A stretch of 64,000 nt of DNA, taken from DATBLE01 sp963808815 (GTDB taxonomy: Bacteria; Actinomycetota; Thermoleophilia; Gaiellales; Gaiellaceae). Within the stretch, counting starts at the first letter, position 1, and every line of letters begins with the position of its first letter. Shown here in pieces: positions 7,151 through 16,666 of this stretch. The translations under genes and the position numbers were made by a program. The notes below the pieces were generated by a model, which was not told the DNA's origin, made no database searches, and saw only the letters and a program-made list of their open reading frames with translations. The stretch covers positions 124,001-188,000 of the forward strand of contig CAWEGI010000015.1 in the NCBI GenBank assembly GCA_963808815.1. The letters run 5' to 3'.

Positions 7151-7726
7151 ATGAACATCCTGACTCCGTCACGCGTGATCGCGGCCGTCGCTGTTGCGAT
7201 AGCCGCGCTCAGCTTCGGCGTCTCGTCCGCGAGCAACGGCCGCAGCGGTGCATCTGCCCGCGCGACCAGCAAGGCCTGCGTGCACGGCACCGCGCTCCTC
7301 GAGCGGAACAAGCAGAACGTGGTCGCCTACTACACGAGGGCCTTCAACGACAAGGACCCGGAGGGCGCGGTGGCCAGGTACGTCGGGTTCGACAAGCCCG
7401 GCCAGGACCTCGATCACTCGGGCGAGCCGCACCTATACATCCAGCACAACCCGCTCGCGGCGAGCGGCGCGCCGGCGTTCATCAAGTTCGTGCGGGACTT
7501 CACGACGGCGTTTCCCGACGTTCACGTCGACATCAGGCGAGTCATCGCCGAATGCGACCTCGTGATGACACACGCGTTGCTGACCGGCGCCGAGCCTGTC
7601 TACACCCCGCTGGGCAGCAAGGTCGTCGACATCTTCCGGCTCGACGAAAACGGAAAAATCGTCGAGCACTGGGACGTGCTCGCCGCCATCTCGCCCACCT
7701 CCGCGAACGGCAATCCGGAGGTCTGA
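7151..7726 (+). CDS. Secreted SnoaL-like (NTF2-fold) protein
   Basis: 191-residue protein with a signal peptide (residues 1-30: basic start, hydrophobic core, small residues) and a SnoaL-like domain, NTF2 fold (VVAYYTRAFNDKDPEGAVARYVG, then YIQHNP, and a final IVEHWDVL strand). It resembles the predicted aldol-condensation SnoaL-like group often found as single exported proteins. The start is set at 7151, where GGGGGGAA precedes the ATG and the signal peptide begins, instead of an upstream in-frame start at 6941. It stands alone, downstream of the hairpin cluster and convergent with the response-regulator gene. Substrate unknown. Confidence 0.8.
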   Translation: MNILTPSRVIAAVAVAIAALSFGVSSASNGRSGASARATSKACVHGTALLERNKQNVVAYYTRAFNDKDPEGAVARYVGFDKPGQDLDHSGEPHLYIQHNPLAASGAPAFIKFVRDFTTAFPDVHVDIRRVIAECDLVMTHALLTGAEPVYTPLGSKVVDIFRLDENGKIVEHWDVLAAISPTSANGNPEV

Positions 7727-7817
7727 GCTCGGTCGGGTCCCGCCGCCGTGGCGGCGGGACCCGACACTCCTAGTGCGATCCTGAGTGCCTTCGGCTCGTC
7801 CCGACGAGACGTGGCGA

Positions 7818-8477
7818 TCAGCCCGGAGCTTCAGCCTCGACCAGTCCAGCCTGGTAAGCGAGCACGACCGCTTGGACGCGGTCACGCAGTTTGAGCTTCT
7901 GGAGGATGTGCGTGACGTGCGTCTTCACCGTGGTCTCACTGATGAAGAGCTCCTTGCCGATCTCCGCGTTCGAGAGTCCACGCGCCATCAGACGAAAGAC
8001 GTCTTGCTCCCGCTCGCTGAGCTCTTCGAGTTCCTTCGGCGGGGCTGGAGTCGGCATAGAGGCGAACCTCTCGATGACCCGCCGCGTCACGGTGGGTGAG
8101 AGCAGCGCATCGCCGTCGGCGACGGTGCGGATCGCGGCGATCAGCTGCTCCGGGGAGTCGTCTTTGAGCACGAACCCGCTTGCACCGGCTCGGAGCGCCT
8201 CGTAGACGTACTCGTCCAGATCGAAGGTGGTCAGTACCAGGATCCGAGCATCGCGGTCCGACGCCAGGATGCGTCGAGTTGCCTCTAGCCCGTCGAGCTC
8301 GGGCATCCGGATGTCCATCAGGATGACCGCGGGGTGGAACCGCGCCGCTTTGTCCACGGCCTCGAGCCCGTTGCTCGCCTCCGCCACGACTTCGATCTCC
8401 TCCTCGCCGGCCAGCAGCATGCGAAAGCCGGCGCGGACCATCGACTGGTCATCGACAACTAGAACACGGATCGTCAT
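7818..8477 (-). CDS. NarL/FixJ-family response regulator
   Basis: 219-residue regulator: receiver domain (residues 1-120; acidic DD at 9-10, phosphoacceptor Asp55 in VILMDIRMPE, Lys in GFVLKDD) and a LuxR-type helix-turn-helix (residues 150-215; LSEREQDVFRLMARGLSNAEIGKELFISETTVKTHV). Partner of the histidine kinase gene immediately upstream, with which it overlaps by four bases (ATGA), so the pair is translationally coupled. The divergent MMPL-hydrolase gene is the natural target candidate, as such pairs often control adjacent exporters. That is inference from gene arrangement. Confidence 0.92.
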   Translation of the reverse strand: MTIRVLVVDDQSMVRAGFRMLLAGEEEIEVVAEASNGLEAVDKAARFHPAVILMDIRMPELDGLEATRRILASDRDARILVLTTFDLDEYVYEALRAGASGFVLKDDSPEQLIAAIRTVADGDALLSPTVTRRVIERFASMPTPAPPKELEELSEREQDVFRLMARGLSNAEIGKELFISETTVKTHVTHILQKLKLRDRVQAVVLAYQAGLVEAEAPG

Positions 8478-9649
8478 TGCCTCTCGTCGACGATCGGCAG
8501 CCGCGTGTTGAGGACGAACCCGCCGTCCGCTGCCTTCTTCGTGGTCATCTCGCCACCGTAGATCTTGACGCGTTCGCGGATCCCCACGAGACCATGCCCG
8601 AGACCATCGTTTGTGGCGCTGCCGAGGCCGTTGTCCCGGACTTCGAGCTGCAGCCCCTGGGGCTTGTACGACAGGGTTACGTCCGCTCTGCTTGCACGCG
8701 CGTGCTTGAGTGCGTTCGTGAGGCCTTCCTGAACGATTCGATACGCGGACAGGTCGACCCCTCGGGGAAGAGGAAAGGGTTCACCGTCGACATGCAGTTG
8801 GACCGGCAGTCCGGCACGTCCGACCTCGGCCAGCAACGAGTCGAGACCGTCAAGGCCGGGCTGTGGGCCGAGTTCGACTTCGTCGCCGTCGCTTCGCATG
8901 GCGCCGAGTAGGCGTCGCATCTCGGCGAGCGCTGTCCGCCCGGCCCGCTCGACGCTCCTGAGAGCGTCGCGATCCTCGGCCATCGCGTCGGGAAGCTTGT
9001 GCCTGACGGCGCCGACCTGGAGCACCATGACGCTCACGGCGTGGGCGACGATATCGTGGAGCTCGCGGGCGATCCTCGTGCGCTCCTCCGCCACCGCGAC
9101 GCGTGCCGCAGCCTCGCGCTCGCGTTCGGCCCGGGCCGCGCGCTCTTCCGCCGCCTCAGCCTGCTCTGAGCGCTCCCGGAGTGCATAGCCGGCAACCCAG
9201 GCGGCCGCGAAGCGGAGGGGAATGAAGATGAGATCACTGGCTGTCTGTGGCCCGGGGATGTTTTCGACGACTATCACGATCGAGCCGAGCACAACGGCCA
9301 GGCCGATGCCGGCTTGCCTGCTGTCTCTCAGGTTGCCGAGCAGGAACGCGGTTGCCAGCCCAACAACGCCGAGGCTGCCGATGAACGGGACCAGTACTCC
9401 GTCCACGTATGAGAGCGCCGCGGCGAAAAGCCAGTAGGCCGCAGGAGCGGCGAAGGGAAAGCGCCGGCGTGCAAGGAGCGGCAGCACGAGGACCGCCACC
9501 GCAGGTACCGAGAACCACAGCGTCGTCGTCGGTGCGCCCGGAGAATTGCGTCCGACCACCAGTTCGCACATGCTGGCGACCGCCAGGAGCCCGATCAGCA
9601 GCTCGAACCAGTATTCACGTGCGACGTATCGCGCCCGGCGCCGGCTCAT
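8474..9649 (-). CDS. Sensor histidine kinase, HisKA_3 family
   Basis: Membrane kinase of about 391 residues. The N-terminal third holds four to five hydrophobic segments with little outside the membrane, then a coiled linker rich in Ala/Glu/Arg. The dimerisation domain contains the phosphorylated His (about residue 197) in RELHDIVAH, and the ATPase domain has the N box GLTNALKHARA, DNGLG and GHGLVGIRERV. Layout matches DesK/LiaS-like intramembrane sensors that pair with NarL-type regulators. ATG at 9649 is preferred; a GTG at 9667 is possible and neither has a strong ribosome site. Confidence 0.9.
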   Translation of the reverse strand: MSRRRARYVAREYWFELLIGLLAVASMCELVVGRNSPGAPTTTLWFSVPAVAVLVLPLLARRRFPFAAPAAYWLFAAALSYVDGVLVPFIGSLGVVGLATAFLLGNLRDSRQAGIGLAVVLGSIVIVVENIPGPQTASDLIFIPLRFAAAWVAGYALRERSEQAEAAEERAARAEREREAAARVAVAEERTRIARELHDIVAHAVSVMVLQVGAVRHKLPDAMAEDRDALRSVERAGRTALAEMRRLLGAMRSDGDEVELGPQPGLDGLDSLLAEVGRAGLPVQLHVDGEPFPLPRGVDLSAYRIVQEGLTNALKHARASRADVTLSYKPQGLQLEVRDNGLGSATNDGLGHGLVGIRERVKIYGGEMTTKKAADGGFVLNTRLPIVDERQ

Positions 9650-9802
9650 GCATTGACGGTACTGCACGTTCTCGCCCGACGCCTCCTACTTGAGTAGGAC
9701 TCCGAATCCTCCGCTGGGACCAGCTCGACTCCGACCCGGCGACGACGACGTGTGCGCGGGCCGCTCCTAGCGTAGAGGACGTCATCGACGGGAGGAAACG
9801 AG

Positions 9803-12800
9803 ATGTCCGCCAGCACACGGCACAGCAACCTCGCAGCAAGGATGGGCCGCTGGAGCGCGAACCACTGGAAGACCGCCACCTTCGGTTGGCTTGCCCTCGT
9901 CGTCGTCTCGTTCGGGATCGGCGGCATGGTCGGCACGAAGAACCCCAATCCGAACACCGCAGGGCCCGGCCAGTCGGGTCGGATGGACCGGATTCTGCAC
10001 GCCGACTTCAAGCGGCCGGCAGCCGAGAATGTCCTGATCCAAAGCCGCACCGCCACGGCCGGCACGCCCGCGTTCGACGCGGCGGTGAAGGACGTCGTCG
10101 CCCGGGTCGCGCGTGAGGCCGACGTCCGGAGCGTCCGCTCGCCGCTCGCCGGCGGCAATGCGGATCAGATCTCCAAGGACGGCCACTCCGCGCTCGTCGG
10201 GTTCGACATTCGCGGCGAGATCGACAAGGCGCCAGACAAGGTCGGTCCCGTCATCGACGCCGTCGCAGTCGCCAAGGCTGCCCATCCGGACTTCTTCATC
10301 GGCGAGATGGGCGATGCCAGCGCACCGAAGGCTGTCATGGATCAGTACGGCAAGGATCTCGGCAAGGCGGGGATGCTCTCTCTGCCGATCACCCTGATCA
10401 TCCTGCTTGTAGCGTTCGGCGCGCTCGTGGCCGCGGGAATCCCGCTGCTGCTCGCGCTCACGGCCGTGTTCGGCACCTTCGGCCTGGTCGCACTAGCGAG
10501 CCACCTGCTCCCGATGGCGAACGAGGTGCCCGCGCTGGTGCTCCTGGTCGGGCTCGCGGTCGGCGTCGACTACTCGATGTTCTATCTCCGCCGCGAGCGT
10601 GAGGAACGCGCCAGGGGCAGGAGCGAACGGGCTGCGCTCGAGGCGGCTGCCGCCACCTCGGGACGATCGGTGCTGATCTCGGGCCTGACCGTGATGGTCG
10701 CGATGGCCGGCATGTTCGTCACAGGCGACAAGACGCTCGCCTCGTTCGGCGTCGCGACGATGATGGTCGTGGCGGTGGCGATGCTCGGCTCTCTCACCGT
10801 TTTGCCGGCGCTGCTCTCGCGGCTCGGCGACGGAGTCGATCGAGGTCGCTTCCGGCGGCGGCGCCCGACCGTCGGTGAGGGCCGGATGTGGGGCTGGATC
10901 GTCGACCGCGTCCTCCGGCGCCCGGCGCTGTCCGCCGCGATCGCCGCTGGGCTCCTGCTCCTGCTCGCTCTCCCGGCGATCCAGATGCGGATGGCGGACC
11001 CCTCGCCGGAGACGTACCCTGCGCACCTCGAGGTCGTCAAGACCTACAAGCGGATGCAACAGGCGTTCCCCGGAACTGCACTGCCCGCGAACGTGATCGT
11101 CAAAGCGCCGAACGTGAACGCACCGGCGGTCGGCAAGGCGATCCTCCGGCTCGAGCAGCGGGCACTCGCGAGCGGCCGTGCGCACGAGCAGATCACGATC
11201 GATGTGAACCCGGCCGGCACGGTCGCGAACATCACGATCCCAATCGACGGGAGCGGCACTGACAAGGCATCGAGCGCCTCCCTGTCGCTTCTGCGCAAGA
11301 CCATCATCCCGCAGACCGTCGGCGCCCTCCCGAACACGGAAGCCGGCGTCACCGGGCTGACCGCGCAATGGAAGGACTCGGCCGACCAGATCCGCTCCGC
11401 GCTGCCGCTCGTCGTCGCGTTCGTGCTCGTGTTCGCGTTCGCGTTGATGCTGGTCGCGTTCCGCTCGATCGTCGTTGCGTTGAAGGCAATCGTGCTCAAC
11501 TGCCTGTCGGTCGCGGCGGCCTACGGGATCCTCGTGCTGGTCTTCCAGCACGGCGTCGGTAATGGCCTGCTCGGGTTCACCGACACGTCCGGTGTCTCGC
11601 CCGTGATCCCGCTGCTGCTGTTCGTGATCCTGTTCGGGCTCTCGATGGACTACCACGTGTTCATCGTCAGCCGGATCCGCGAGCGGTTCCACCGCGGAGC
11701 GACGATGGACGAGGCGATCTCGGACGGGATCAAATCGACGGCCGGCGTCGTGACCAGCGCCGCACTCGTGATGGTCTGCGTGTTCGCGGTCTTCGCGACG
11801 CTGTCGATGCTGTTCTTCAAGCAGTTCGGCGTAGGACTCGCCGCGGCGATCCTGATCGACGCCACGATCGTCCGCGGCGTCCTGCTGCCGGCGACCATGA
11901 AACTGCTCGGCGAGCGGAACTGGTACCTCCCCACCTGGCTCGAGTGGCTCCCGCAATTCGACCACGGCGAGCTCGAGGTCATGGACGAGCCGAAGCCCGA
12001 CCCGGCGCCGACCCGCAAGCGGAAGCGGGCCGTCGGTGCGGCTCGAATCACCGGCCTCGTGCTGATCGCCATCCTGGCGCTGGGGCTCGGGTATGTGAAG
12101 TTCACAGCCGGCGGGGACAAGCTCTCCGTTCCGGTCGGGGCGAAGGCCGGCCAGCTGACCCTGCATCCGTGCCGCTATGGCACGGAGCAGGGCAGCTACG
12201 CCGCTGACTGCGGCACCCTTGTCGTCTCCGAGAACAGGGCCAAGCCCAGCTCTAGGCTGATCGCCCTGCCGGTCACCCGCATCCGAGCTATCTCCACGCA
12301 TCCGGGCGCACCGGTCTTCCGCCTCGAGGGCGGTCCCGGCATCACCAACACGAAGTTCTCGAAGGCGAGCCGGATCGCCCAGAACCACGACGTCGTACTC
12401 GTCGGCTATCGCGGCGTCGACGGCTCCGAGCGGCTCGACTGCCCCGAAGTCGCCTCGGCGCTGAAGCGCTCCACCAACCTTCTCGGCCAGAAGTCCTTCC
12501 GTGCGTACGCGGACGGCTTCCGCGACTGCGCGGCGCGGCTCCGCGCAGACGGCGTCGACCTTGCCGGGTACTCGATCCCTGCTCAGGTCGATGATCTCGA
12601 GACGGCCCGCAAGGCGCTCGGATACGCCTCGATCGACCTGATCAGCGAGAGCGCCGGCACCCGCACCGCGATGATCTACGCCTGGCGCTACCCCAACAGC
12701 ATCCACCGGTCGGTGATGATCGGCGTCAACCCGCCCGGCCACTTCCTTTGGGACCCGCAGACGACGGATATGCAGATCCGGCGCTACTCGCGGCTCTGCG

Positions 12801-14035
12801 CGCAGGACTCCGCGTGCAGCCGGCGGACCCACGACCTGGCGGCATCGATCCGAAAGACGGCCTCACACATGCCCGACAGGTTCTGGGGCCTCCCCTTCGA
12901 CAAGAACGCCGCAAGGGTCGCGTCCTTCTACGGCCTGATGGAGTCCACCAACGACGCGACGCCGCTCTCCGCCCCGATGACGCTGAACACGCTGGTCTCG
13001 GCCTCGAAGGGTGACCCGAGCGGTCTCTGGTTCTTGTCGCTGATGGCCAGGATGGCCTTCCCCGAATCATTCGTCTGGGGCGAGCTGGCCGCCATGAGCC
13101 GGGCCGATACCTTCGCCGCCACGCGCTATTTCGCGAAGGGCACGCATCGGAGCGACTCGATCCTCGGCAACCCCGGCACCGAATTCCTCTACGCCGGCGG
13201 AGGCCTCGTGCACGCCTGGCCGGCCGCTCCGGACGAAAACGAGTACGCCCACGTGCGCGACTCGAAGGTCGAGACGCTCCTGATCGGCGGAACGCTCGAC
13301 TTCGCGACGCCGGCAGTCAACGCGACCAGAGAGCTGCTGCCGCATCTCCCGGACGGCCACCATGTCGTGCTCTCGGAGCTCGGCCACACGACCTCCTTCT
13401 GGACGTACGAGCCGGAAGCCAACAAGCGCCTGCTCAACACATTCCTCGACAGCGGGAAAGTCGACCGGTCGCTCTACAGGCCGGCGAAAGTCGACTTCAC
13501 GCCCGAGGTCACCCACACCGCCCTCGGCAAGGGCTTCGCAGCCACCATGATCGCCCTTCCCGTCATCGTGCTCCTCTCGCTGCTCATGATGTGGCGCCGC
13601 TCGCGGAAGCGTGGCCGAATCGGCCGCAAGTCGAGCGCAGTGCTCCGGTCCGTGTTCGCCCTGGTCCTCGGTTTGGGCGGCTGGTTCGCCGGTGTCGTCA
13701 TCGCGCTCGTGGCGTTTCCGTCGTTACCGCTCGACGACGCGCTCCTCGCGGTCCTCTCGATCGGCGTGCCGATCGGCCTGGGAATCTACCTCGCCTGGGT
13801 CGATCGCGACCGCGCGGCGAGGACGATCGGCCTGTCCATGGCGATGGTAGGCGCGCTGTGCGGCGCCTGGCTCGGGTACCACGCAGCCTCCGGGCTTCTC
13901 GCGGTCATCACGACGATCGTCGGGGCTGCCCTCGGCGCGAACCTGACGTTGCTCGCCCTCGACATCACCCGCGATCGGCCCATGGGCGAGATCGCCGAGT
14001 CGGCGAAGGGAGCCCTTCAGGCCGCCCGGGCCTGA
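9803..14035 (+). CDS. MMPL-family transporter fused to alpha/beta hydrolase
   Basis: 1410-residue membrane protein. Residues 1-720 form an MMPL/RND-type lipid or drug exporter with two membrane bundles (about 190-345 and 520-700); the charged-core motifs GVDYSMFY (about 255) and LSMDYHVF (about 617) are present. A membrane helix at about 752-768 leads to an extracytoplasmic alpha/beta-hydrolase domain (780-1215) of the secreted tripeptidyl aminopeptidase type, with the nucleophile Ser in SESAG (about 949), Asp in GGTLDFATPA (about 1165) and His in LGHTTSFW (about 1193). Four more helices (1245-1400) end the protein. GGAGG lies 8 bases before the ATG. The gene is divergent from the two-component pair. 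The fusion suggests that what is exported is hydrolysed or acyl-transferred at the cell surface. Confidence 0.88.
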   Translation: MSASTRHSNLAARMGRWSANHWKTATFGWLALVVVSFGIGGMVGTKNPNPNTAGPGQSGRMDRILHADFKRPAAENVLIQSRTATAGTPAFDAAVKDVVARVAREADVRSVRSPLAGGNADQISKDGHSALVGFDIRGEIDKAPDKVGPVIDAVAVAKAAHPDFFIGEMGDASAPKAVMDQYGKDLGKAGMLSLPITLIILLVAFGALVAAGIPLLLALTAVFGTFGLVALASHLLPMANEVPALVLLVGLAVGVDYSMFYLRREREERARGRSERAALEAAAATSGRSVLISGLTVMVAMAGMFVTGDKTLASFGVATMMVVAVAMLGSLTVLPALLSRLGDGVDRGRFRRRRPTVGEGRMWGWIVDRVLRRPALSAAIAAGLLLLLALPAIQMRMADPSPETYPAHLEVVKTYKRMQQAFPGTALPANVIVKAPNVNAPAVGKAILRLEQRALASGRAHEQITIDVNPAGTVANITIPIDGSGTDKASSASLSLLRKTIIPQTVGALPNTEAGVTGLTAQWKDSADQIRSALPLVVAFVLVFAFALMLVAFRSIVVALKAIVLNCLSVAAAYGILVLVFQHGVGNGLLGFTDTSGVSPVIPLLLFVILFGLSMDYHVFIVSRIRERFHRGATMDEAISDGIKSTAGVVTSAALVMVCVFAVFATLSMLFFKQFGVGLAAAILIDATIVRGVLLPATMKLLGERNWYLPTWLEWLPQFDHGELEVMDEPKPDPAPTRKRKRAVGAARITGLVLIAILALGLGYVKFTAGGDKLSVPVGAKAGQLTLHPCRYGTEQGSYAADCGTLVVSENRAKPSSRLIALPVTRIRAISTHPGAPVFRLEGGPGITNTKFSKASRIAQNHDVVLVGYRGVDGSERLDCPEVASALKRSTNLLGQKSFRAYADGFRDCAARLRADGVDLAGYSIPAQVDDLETARKALGYASIDLISESAGTRTAMIYAWRYPNSIHRSVMIGVNPPGHFLWDPQTTDMQIRRYSRLCAQDSACSRRTHDLAASIRKTASHMPDRFWGLPFDKNAARVASFYGLMESTNDATPLSAPMTLNTLVSASKGDPSGLWFLSLMARMAFPESFVWGELAAMSRADTFAATRYFAKGTHRSDSILGNPGTEFLYAGGGLVHAWPAAPDENEYAHVRDSKVETLLIGGTLDFATPAVNATRELLPHLPDGHHVVLSELGHTTSFWTYEPEANKRLLNTFLDSGKVDRSLYRPAKVDFTPEVTHTALGKGFAATMIALPVIVLLSLLMMWRRSRKRGRIGRKSSAVLRSVFALVLGLGGWFAGVVIALVAFPSLPLDDALLAVLSIGVPIGLGIYLAWVDRDRAARTIGLSMAMVGALCGAWLGYHAASGLLAVITTIVGAALGANLTLLALDITRDRPMGEIAESAKGALQAARA

Positions 14036-14047
14036 TCCTGTGAGCCG

Positions 14048-14086
14048 TCGGGCGCCGAGATTTGAACTCGCGACCTCTAGTCCCCC
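14048..14086 (-). pseudogene. tRNA-Pro 3'-end fragment (att-like)
   Basis: About 39 bases that match the last half of the intact tRNA-Pro(GGG) gene at 27548-27622, with three differences, in the same orientation. It covers part of the anticodon region, the variable loop, T arm (AGATTTGAACTCG on the plus strand) and acceptor end. No 5' half is present, so it cannot be a functional tRNA. Such fragments are typical leftovers of tRNA-targeting integration. Confidence 0.6.
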
Positions 14087-14284
14087 CTGTTGGGTGGCGG
14101 ACATTGTCGGGGTGGCGCAAGGTGGCTTGGCTCCGCGGTTTCCGCACCGGCCGCCGCCTGGTTCAGCGGGCGTCCTCGACAGCGTTTAGGCACTGCTTGG
14201 GCACAGATCCAACGCCCGGCCCTACCCGGAGAGAGCCGTTGAGAGCGCGGGGGCGGGCGCTGCCCCTGAAAGAATGCTGCGGTG

Positions 14285-14764
14285 ATGACGGACCAGCCGC
14301 TGCGTCATCTGACGCGGGCGATCGAGTTGGCAGCTGACGCTCGTGAGCACGGCAACCACCCCTTCGGCTCGCTCCTCGTCGACGGTGACGGGAATGTCGT
14401 CCTCGAGGCGGAGAACACGGTCGTAACCGGGCGCGACTGCACTGCGCACGCCGAGCAGAATCTCGTTCGCGCCGCCGTTTCGCAGTTCGAACCCGACCGG
14501 CTGGCCACGTTCACGCTCTACACGAGCACCGAGCCCTGCGCGATGTGCGCGGGTGCGATCTTCTGGTCGGGCATCAGCCGGGTCGTCTTCGCGCTGAGCA
14601 GCGCCACGCTCGCGGAGATCGTCCGCGATCCGACTGGCGCGTGGACGCTCGCCGTCTCGTGCCGCGACGTGTTCGTCCACGGCGGCCGACCAGTCGAGGT
14701 CCAAGGTCCTCTACTCGAAGATCAGGCCCGAGTCGTGCACGAGGGCTTCTGGGAGACCGCCTAG
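14285..14764 (+). CDS. Nucleoside/nucleobase deaminase (CMP/dCMP deaminase fold)
   Basis: Zinc-dependent deaminase of 159 residues. The catalytic signatures are intact: HAEQN at about 55 (zinc His and proton-shuttle Glu) and PCAMCAGAI at about 85 (two zinc Cys). The N-terminal NHPFGSLLVDGDGNVV strand pair and the C-terminal tail match guanine deaminase/tRNA-adenosine-deaminase-like members, but it lacks the features that would name the substrate. ATG at 14285 is used; a GTG lies one codon upstream. It is flanked on both sides by tRNA-Pro fragments in the same orientation, which suggests it was carried by a small integrated element. Confidence 0.85.
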   Translation: MTDQPLRHLTRAIELAADAREHGNHPFGSLLVDGDGNVVLEAENTVVTGRDCTAHAEQNLVRAAVSQFEPDRLATFTLYTSTEPCAMCAGAIFWSGISRVVFALSSATLAEIVRDPTGAWTLAVSCRDVFVHGGRPVEVQGPLLEDQARVVHEGFWETA

Positions 14765-14820
14765 CCGCGAGCCTGAGCCCGCCATGCTCGGGCGTGATGC
14801 CCTGCGCTCGCCGGCCACTA

Positions 14821-14861
14821 TCGGGGCGCCGCGATTTGAACTTGGGACCTCAGTCCCCCCA
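14821..14861 (-). pseudogene. Second tRNA-Pro 3'-end fragment (att-like)
   Basis: A second partial copy of the tRNA-Pro 3' half, same orientation as 14048-14086 and about 770 bp away. It keeps the full acceptor strand TCGGGGCGCC but has changes in the T arm that break pairing. Together the two fragments bracket the deaminase gene. Confidence 0.55.
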
Positions 14862-15353
14862 GGCTCGTTCGGGGGGCGACCGGCGCACAACGGGCACGCA
14901 CCGTCAGTCGGCAGCCTCGCGCTTCTGCCGCGCCTGACCACTCCGAGCGCGCCCGTGCAACCGCAGCGTCGAGGGAGTCCCAGGTTCGTGCTCTAGGTCT
15001 GCGCTCGAACGGCATTCGCCACCGGTGACTCCGAACGTGCCCAGCGGCTCGTACACGGGCTCGAGCCACGTTTCCCACTCAACCCGCACCGCTCTCTGGC
15101 CCGGCGCCGCAACCACGATGCAACTGAACGCGTCTCACGACCGGGCACAGGACGCGACGAGGACGTGCTCCGAGCGGGACCCCCCGACGCCATCAGACGA
15201 ACGCAGCGGACACACAGACGGACGCAGCGGACACAAGGCGACACGAACCGGCCGAACAGGTGTTTCTATCGGGCCTCTAGCTCGCGGGTTATCAAATTGG
15301 CTGGAGGGGCAAGGAGTTCTTGCTGCGTACAAGGACATTCTGCGGACGGGGAG
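14862..15353. other. About 490 bp without a confident gene
   Basis: A minus-strand frame at 14904-15116 (70 residues, VEWETWLEPVYEPLGTFGVT near its start) and an overlapping frame (DSLDAAVARARSEW) each look partly protein-like, as if a small gene has been frameshifted. No family, ribosome site or RNA was recognised. The last 130 bases lead into the repeat-protein gene. Confidence 0.3.
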
Positions 15354-16666
15354 ATGAATGTCGTGAGGTGCAGGACGCTGGTCGTACTTGTCTGTTTCGC
15401 CGTGTCCGGTTTCTTCGTAGCGAATGTGCTTGCGTCTGCTCGTCCTGACAGGGCGACGGTGACCGTGCCGACGGTGCCAACGACAGTGCCGACCACTGTG
15501 CCTCCGGTGTCGACCGTCGTGTCGACGGTGTCGACCGTTGTGTCGCGGTGTCGACCGTCGTGTCGACGGTGTCGACCGTCGTGCCGGCGGTGTCGACGAC
15601 CGTGTCGGCGGTGTCGACGACGGTGCCGAGTGTGGCGCCGTCGGTCCCCACCACGACGGTTAAGGCGACCACTCCTGTCGCCACGGTCTCGGTGACGACG
15701 CCGTCGTCGAGTCCGGTCGTGACGACGACCGCCGGCGGCGGGTCGGCGACGGTCCCGGCTCGGCCCGGCTCGCCGGCTTCTGGGTCGACGGGGGCGGTGA
15801 GCAAGCACAGGGAATCCGGAACGACCTCGCTGGCCTCTCGGGGTTCGGTAGCCGGCCTGGGTTCGCCTCCGGCGGCAGCGGTCGACGGCCGCTTGACGGG
15901 GAGCGGGTCGACGGTCTCGGGCGCGGGGGCGGCTTCCATTCCTGTCGTGGCATCGCGTGCGGGCAGGTCGGCCGTCTTGCTGAGCCGGTTGCGGCTCGAG
16001 CGCCTGCCCGGGCCTCGCTCGGGGGTCGGGCTGCGGCTCGTTCTCTCTCGGCCAGCGCGGGTGCGCTTCCTGGTTATCGGGCCGGCTCCGAGCTGCCAGG
16101 TGGCCGGGCGTTTCGTACTCTCGGGTCATCGGGGCCTGAACAAGGTGGCGTTCCGGGGGCGTGTTCGTGGCAGGCGGCTCGAATCGGGCATCTACACCAT
16201 CGTCCCGCAGCCCGCCGCCGGCTCACGCCGGCTACCAAGGGCGGTGGCGGTCGCGATCGATGGGCGAGGGATCCGCCCGACCGCCCCGGTGCGCTGGCGC
16301 AACTGCGACCCGGCCACCGCCGCGTCGTCGGCCCTCAGCGCTGGCAATGCTCTTTCCGCCCTGGCGCTGCGAGCATCCGGCAGTGCTGCCGCTGAGGCGA
16401 CCACGCCGGCGAAGCCCACGGCAGCCGAGGAGCGTCCCTTCCCTGTGTTCGGCTCGCTCCCGACCTTCCCGCCGTCTCCGCAGCTTTCTGCCCTGGTGTT
16501 CACTCTGCTCGCGCTCTCGATCGTGCTGCTGAGCCTCGCATCGGTCGAGCCCGGCCACACGTTGCGCTTCCGCACCATGCGCACGATCGCACGCCACCAG
16601 ATGCAGATCGGCTGGCTCGGCGGAGCACTCCTCATCAGCGCGATCCTGCTCTTCTTCCTGTTGTAA
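15354..16666 (+). pseudogene. Val/Ser/Thr-repeat surface protein, frameshifted
   Basis: Reading from 15354 gives a good signal peptide (MNVVRCRTLVVLVCFAVSGF) and then VTVPTVPTTVPTT and VSTVVST repeats, but at about 15546 the frame is lost inside a GTGTCGAC-rich repeat. The continuing frame (to 16666) carries more repeats, a folded middle with a single Cys pair (SCQVAGRF, RNCDP) and two C-terminal membrane helices ending in FFLL. Adding one A at the junction (TCG-ACG) joins both parts into one protein of about 437 residues. The likely product is a wall-spanning protein anchored at its C-terminus. The break may be a slippage event, a true phase switch or an assembly error. Confidence 0.6.
15505..15625 (+). 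repeat. GTGTCGAC-type short tandem repeat in coding sequence
   Basis: About ten copies of a 9- to 15-base unit built on GTGTCGAC(C/G)G, encoding Val-Ser-Thr-Val. The frameshift of the surrounding gene falls inside it (about 15546-15550), where one unit lacks an A. Simple repeats of this kind are slippage-prone. Confidence 0.7.

Noticed and set aside
10493..12832. 779-codon open frame on the minus strand inside the MMPL gene
   Set aside because: Arg/Asp/His/Gln-rich composition typical of the antisense frame of a GC-rich gene; the plus-strand protein is clearly conserved.
14040..14870. Complete integrative element
   Set aside because: No integrase, excisionase or transfer gene found; only att-like tRNA fragments are visible.
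15505..15625. CRISPR-like array
   Set aside because: Contiguous short coding repeats without unique spacers; no cas genes in the window.
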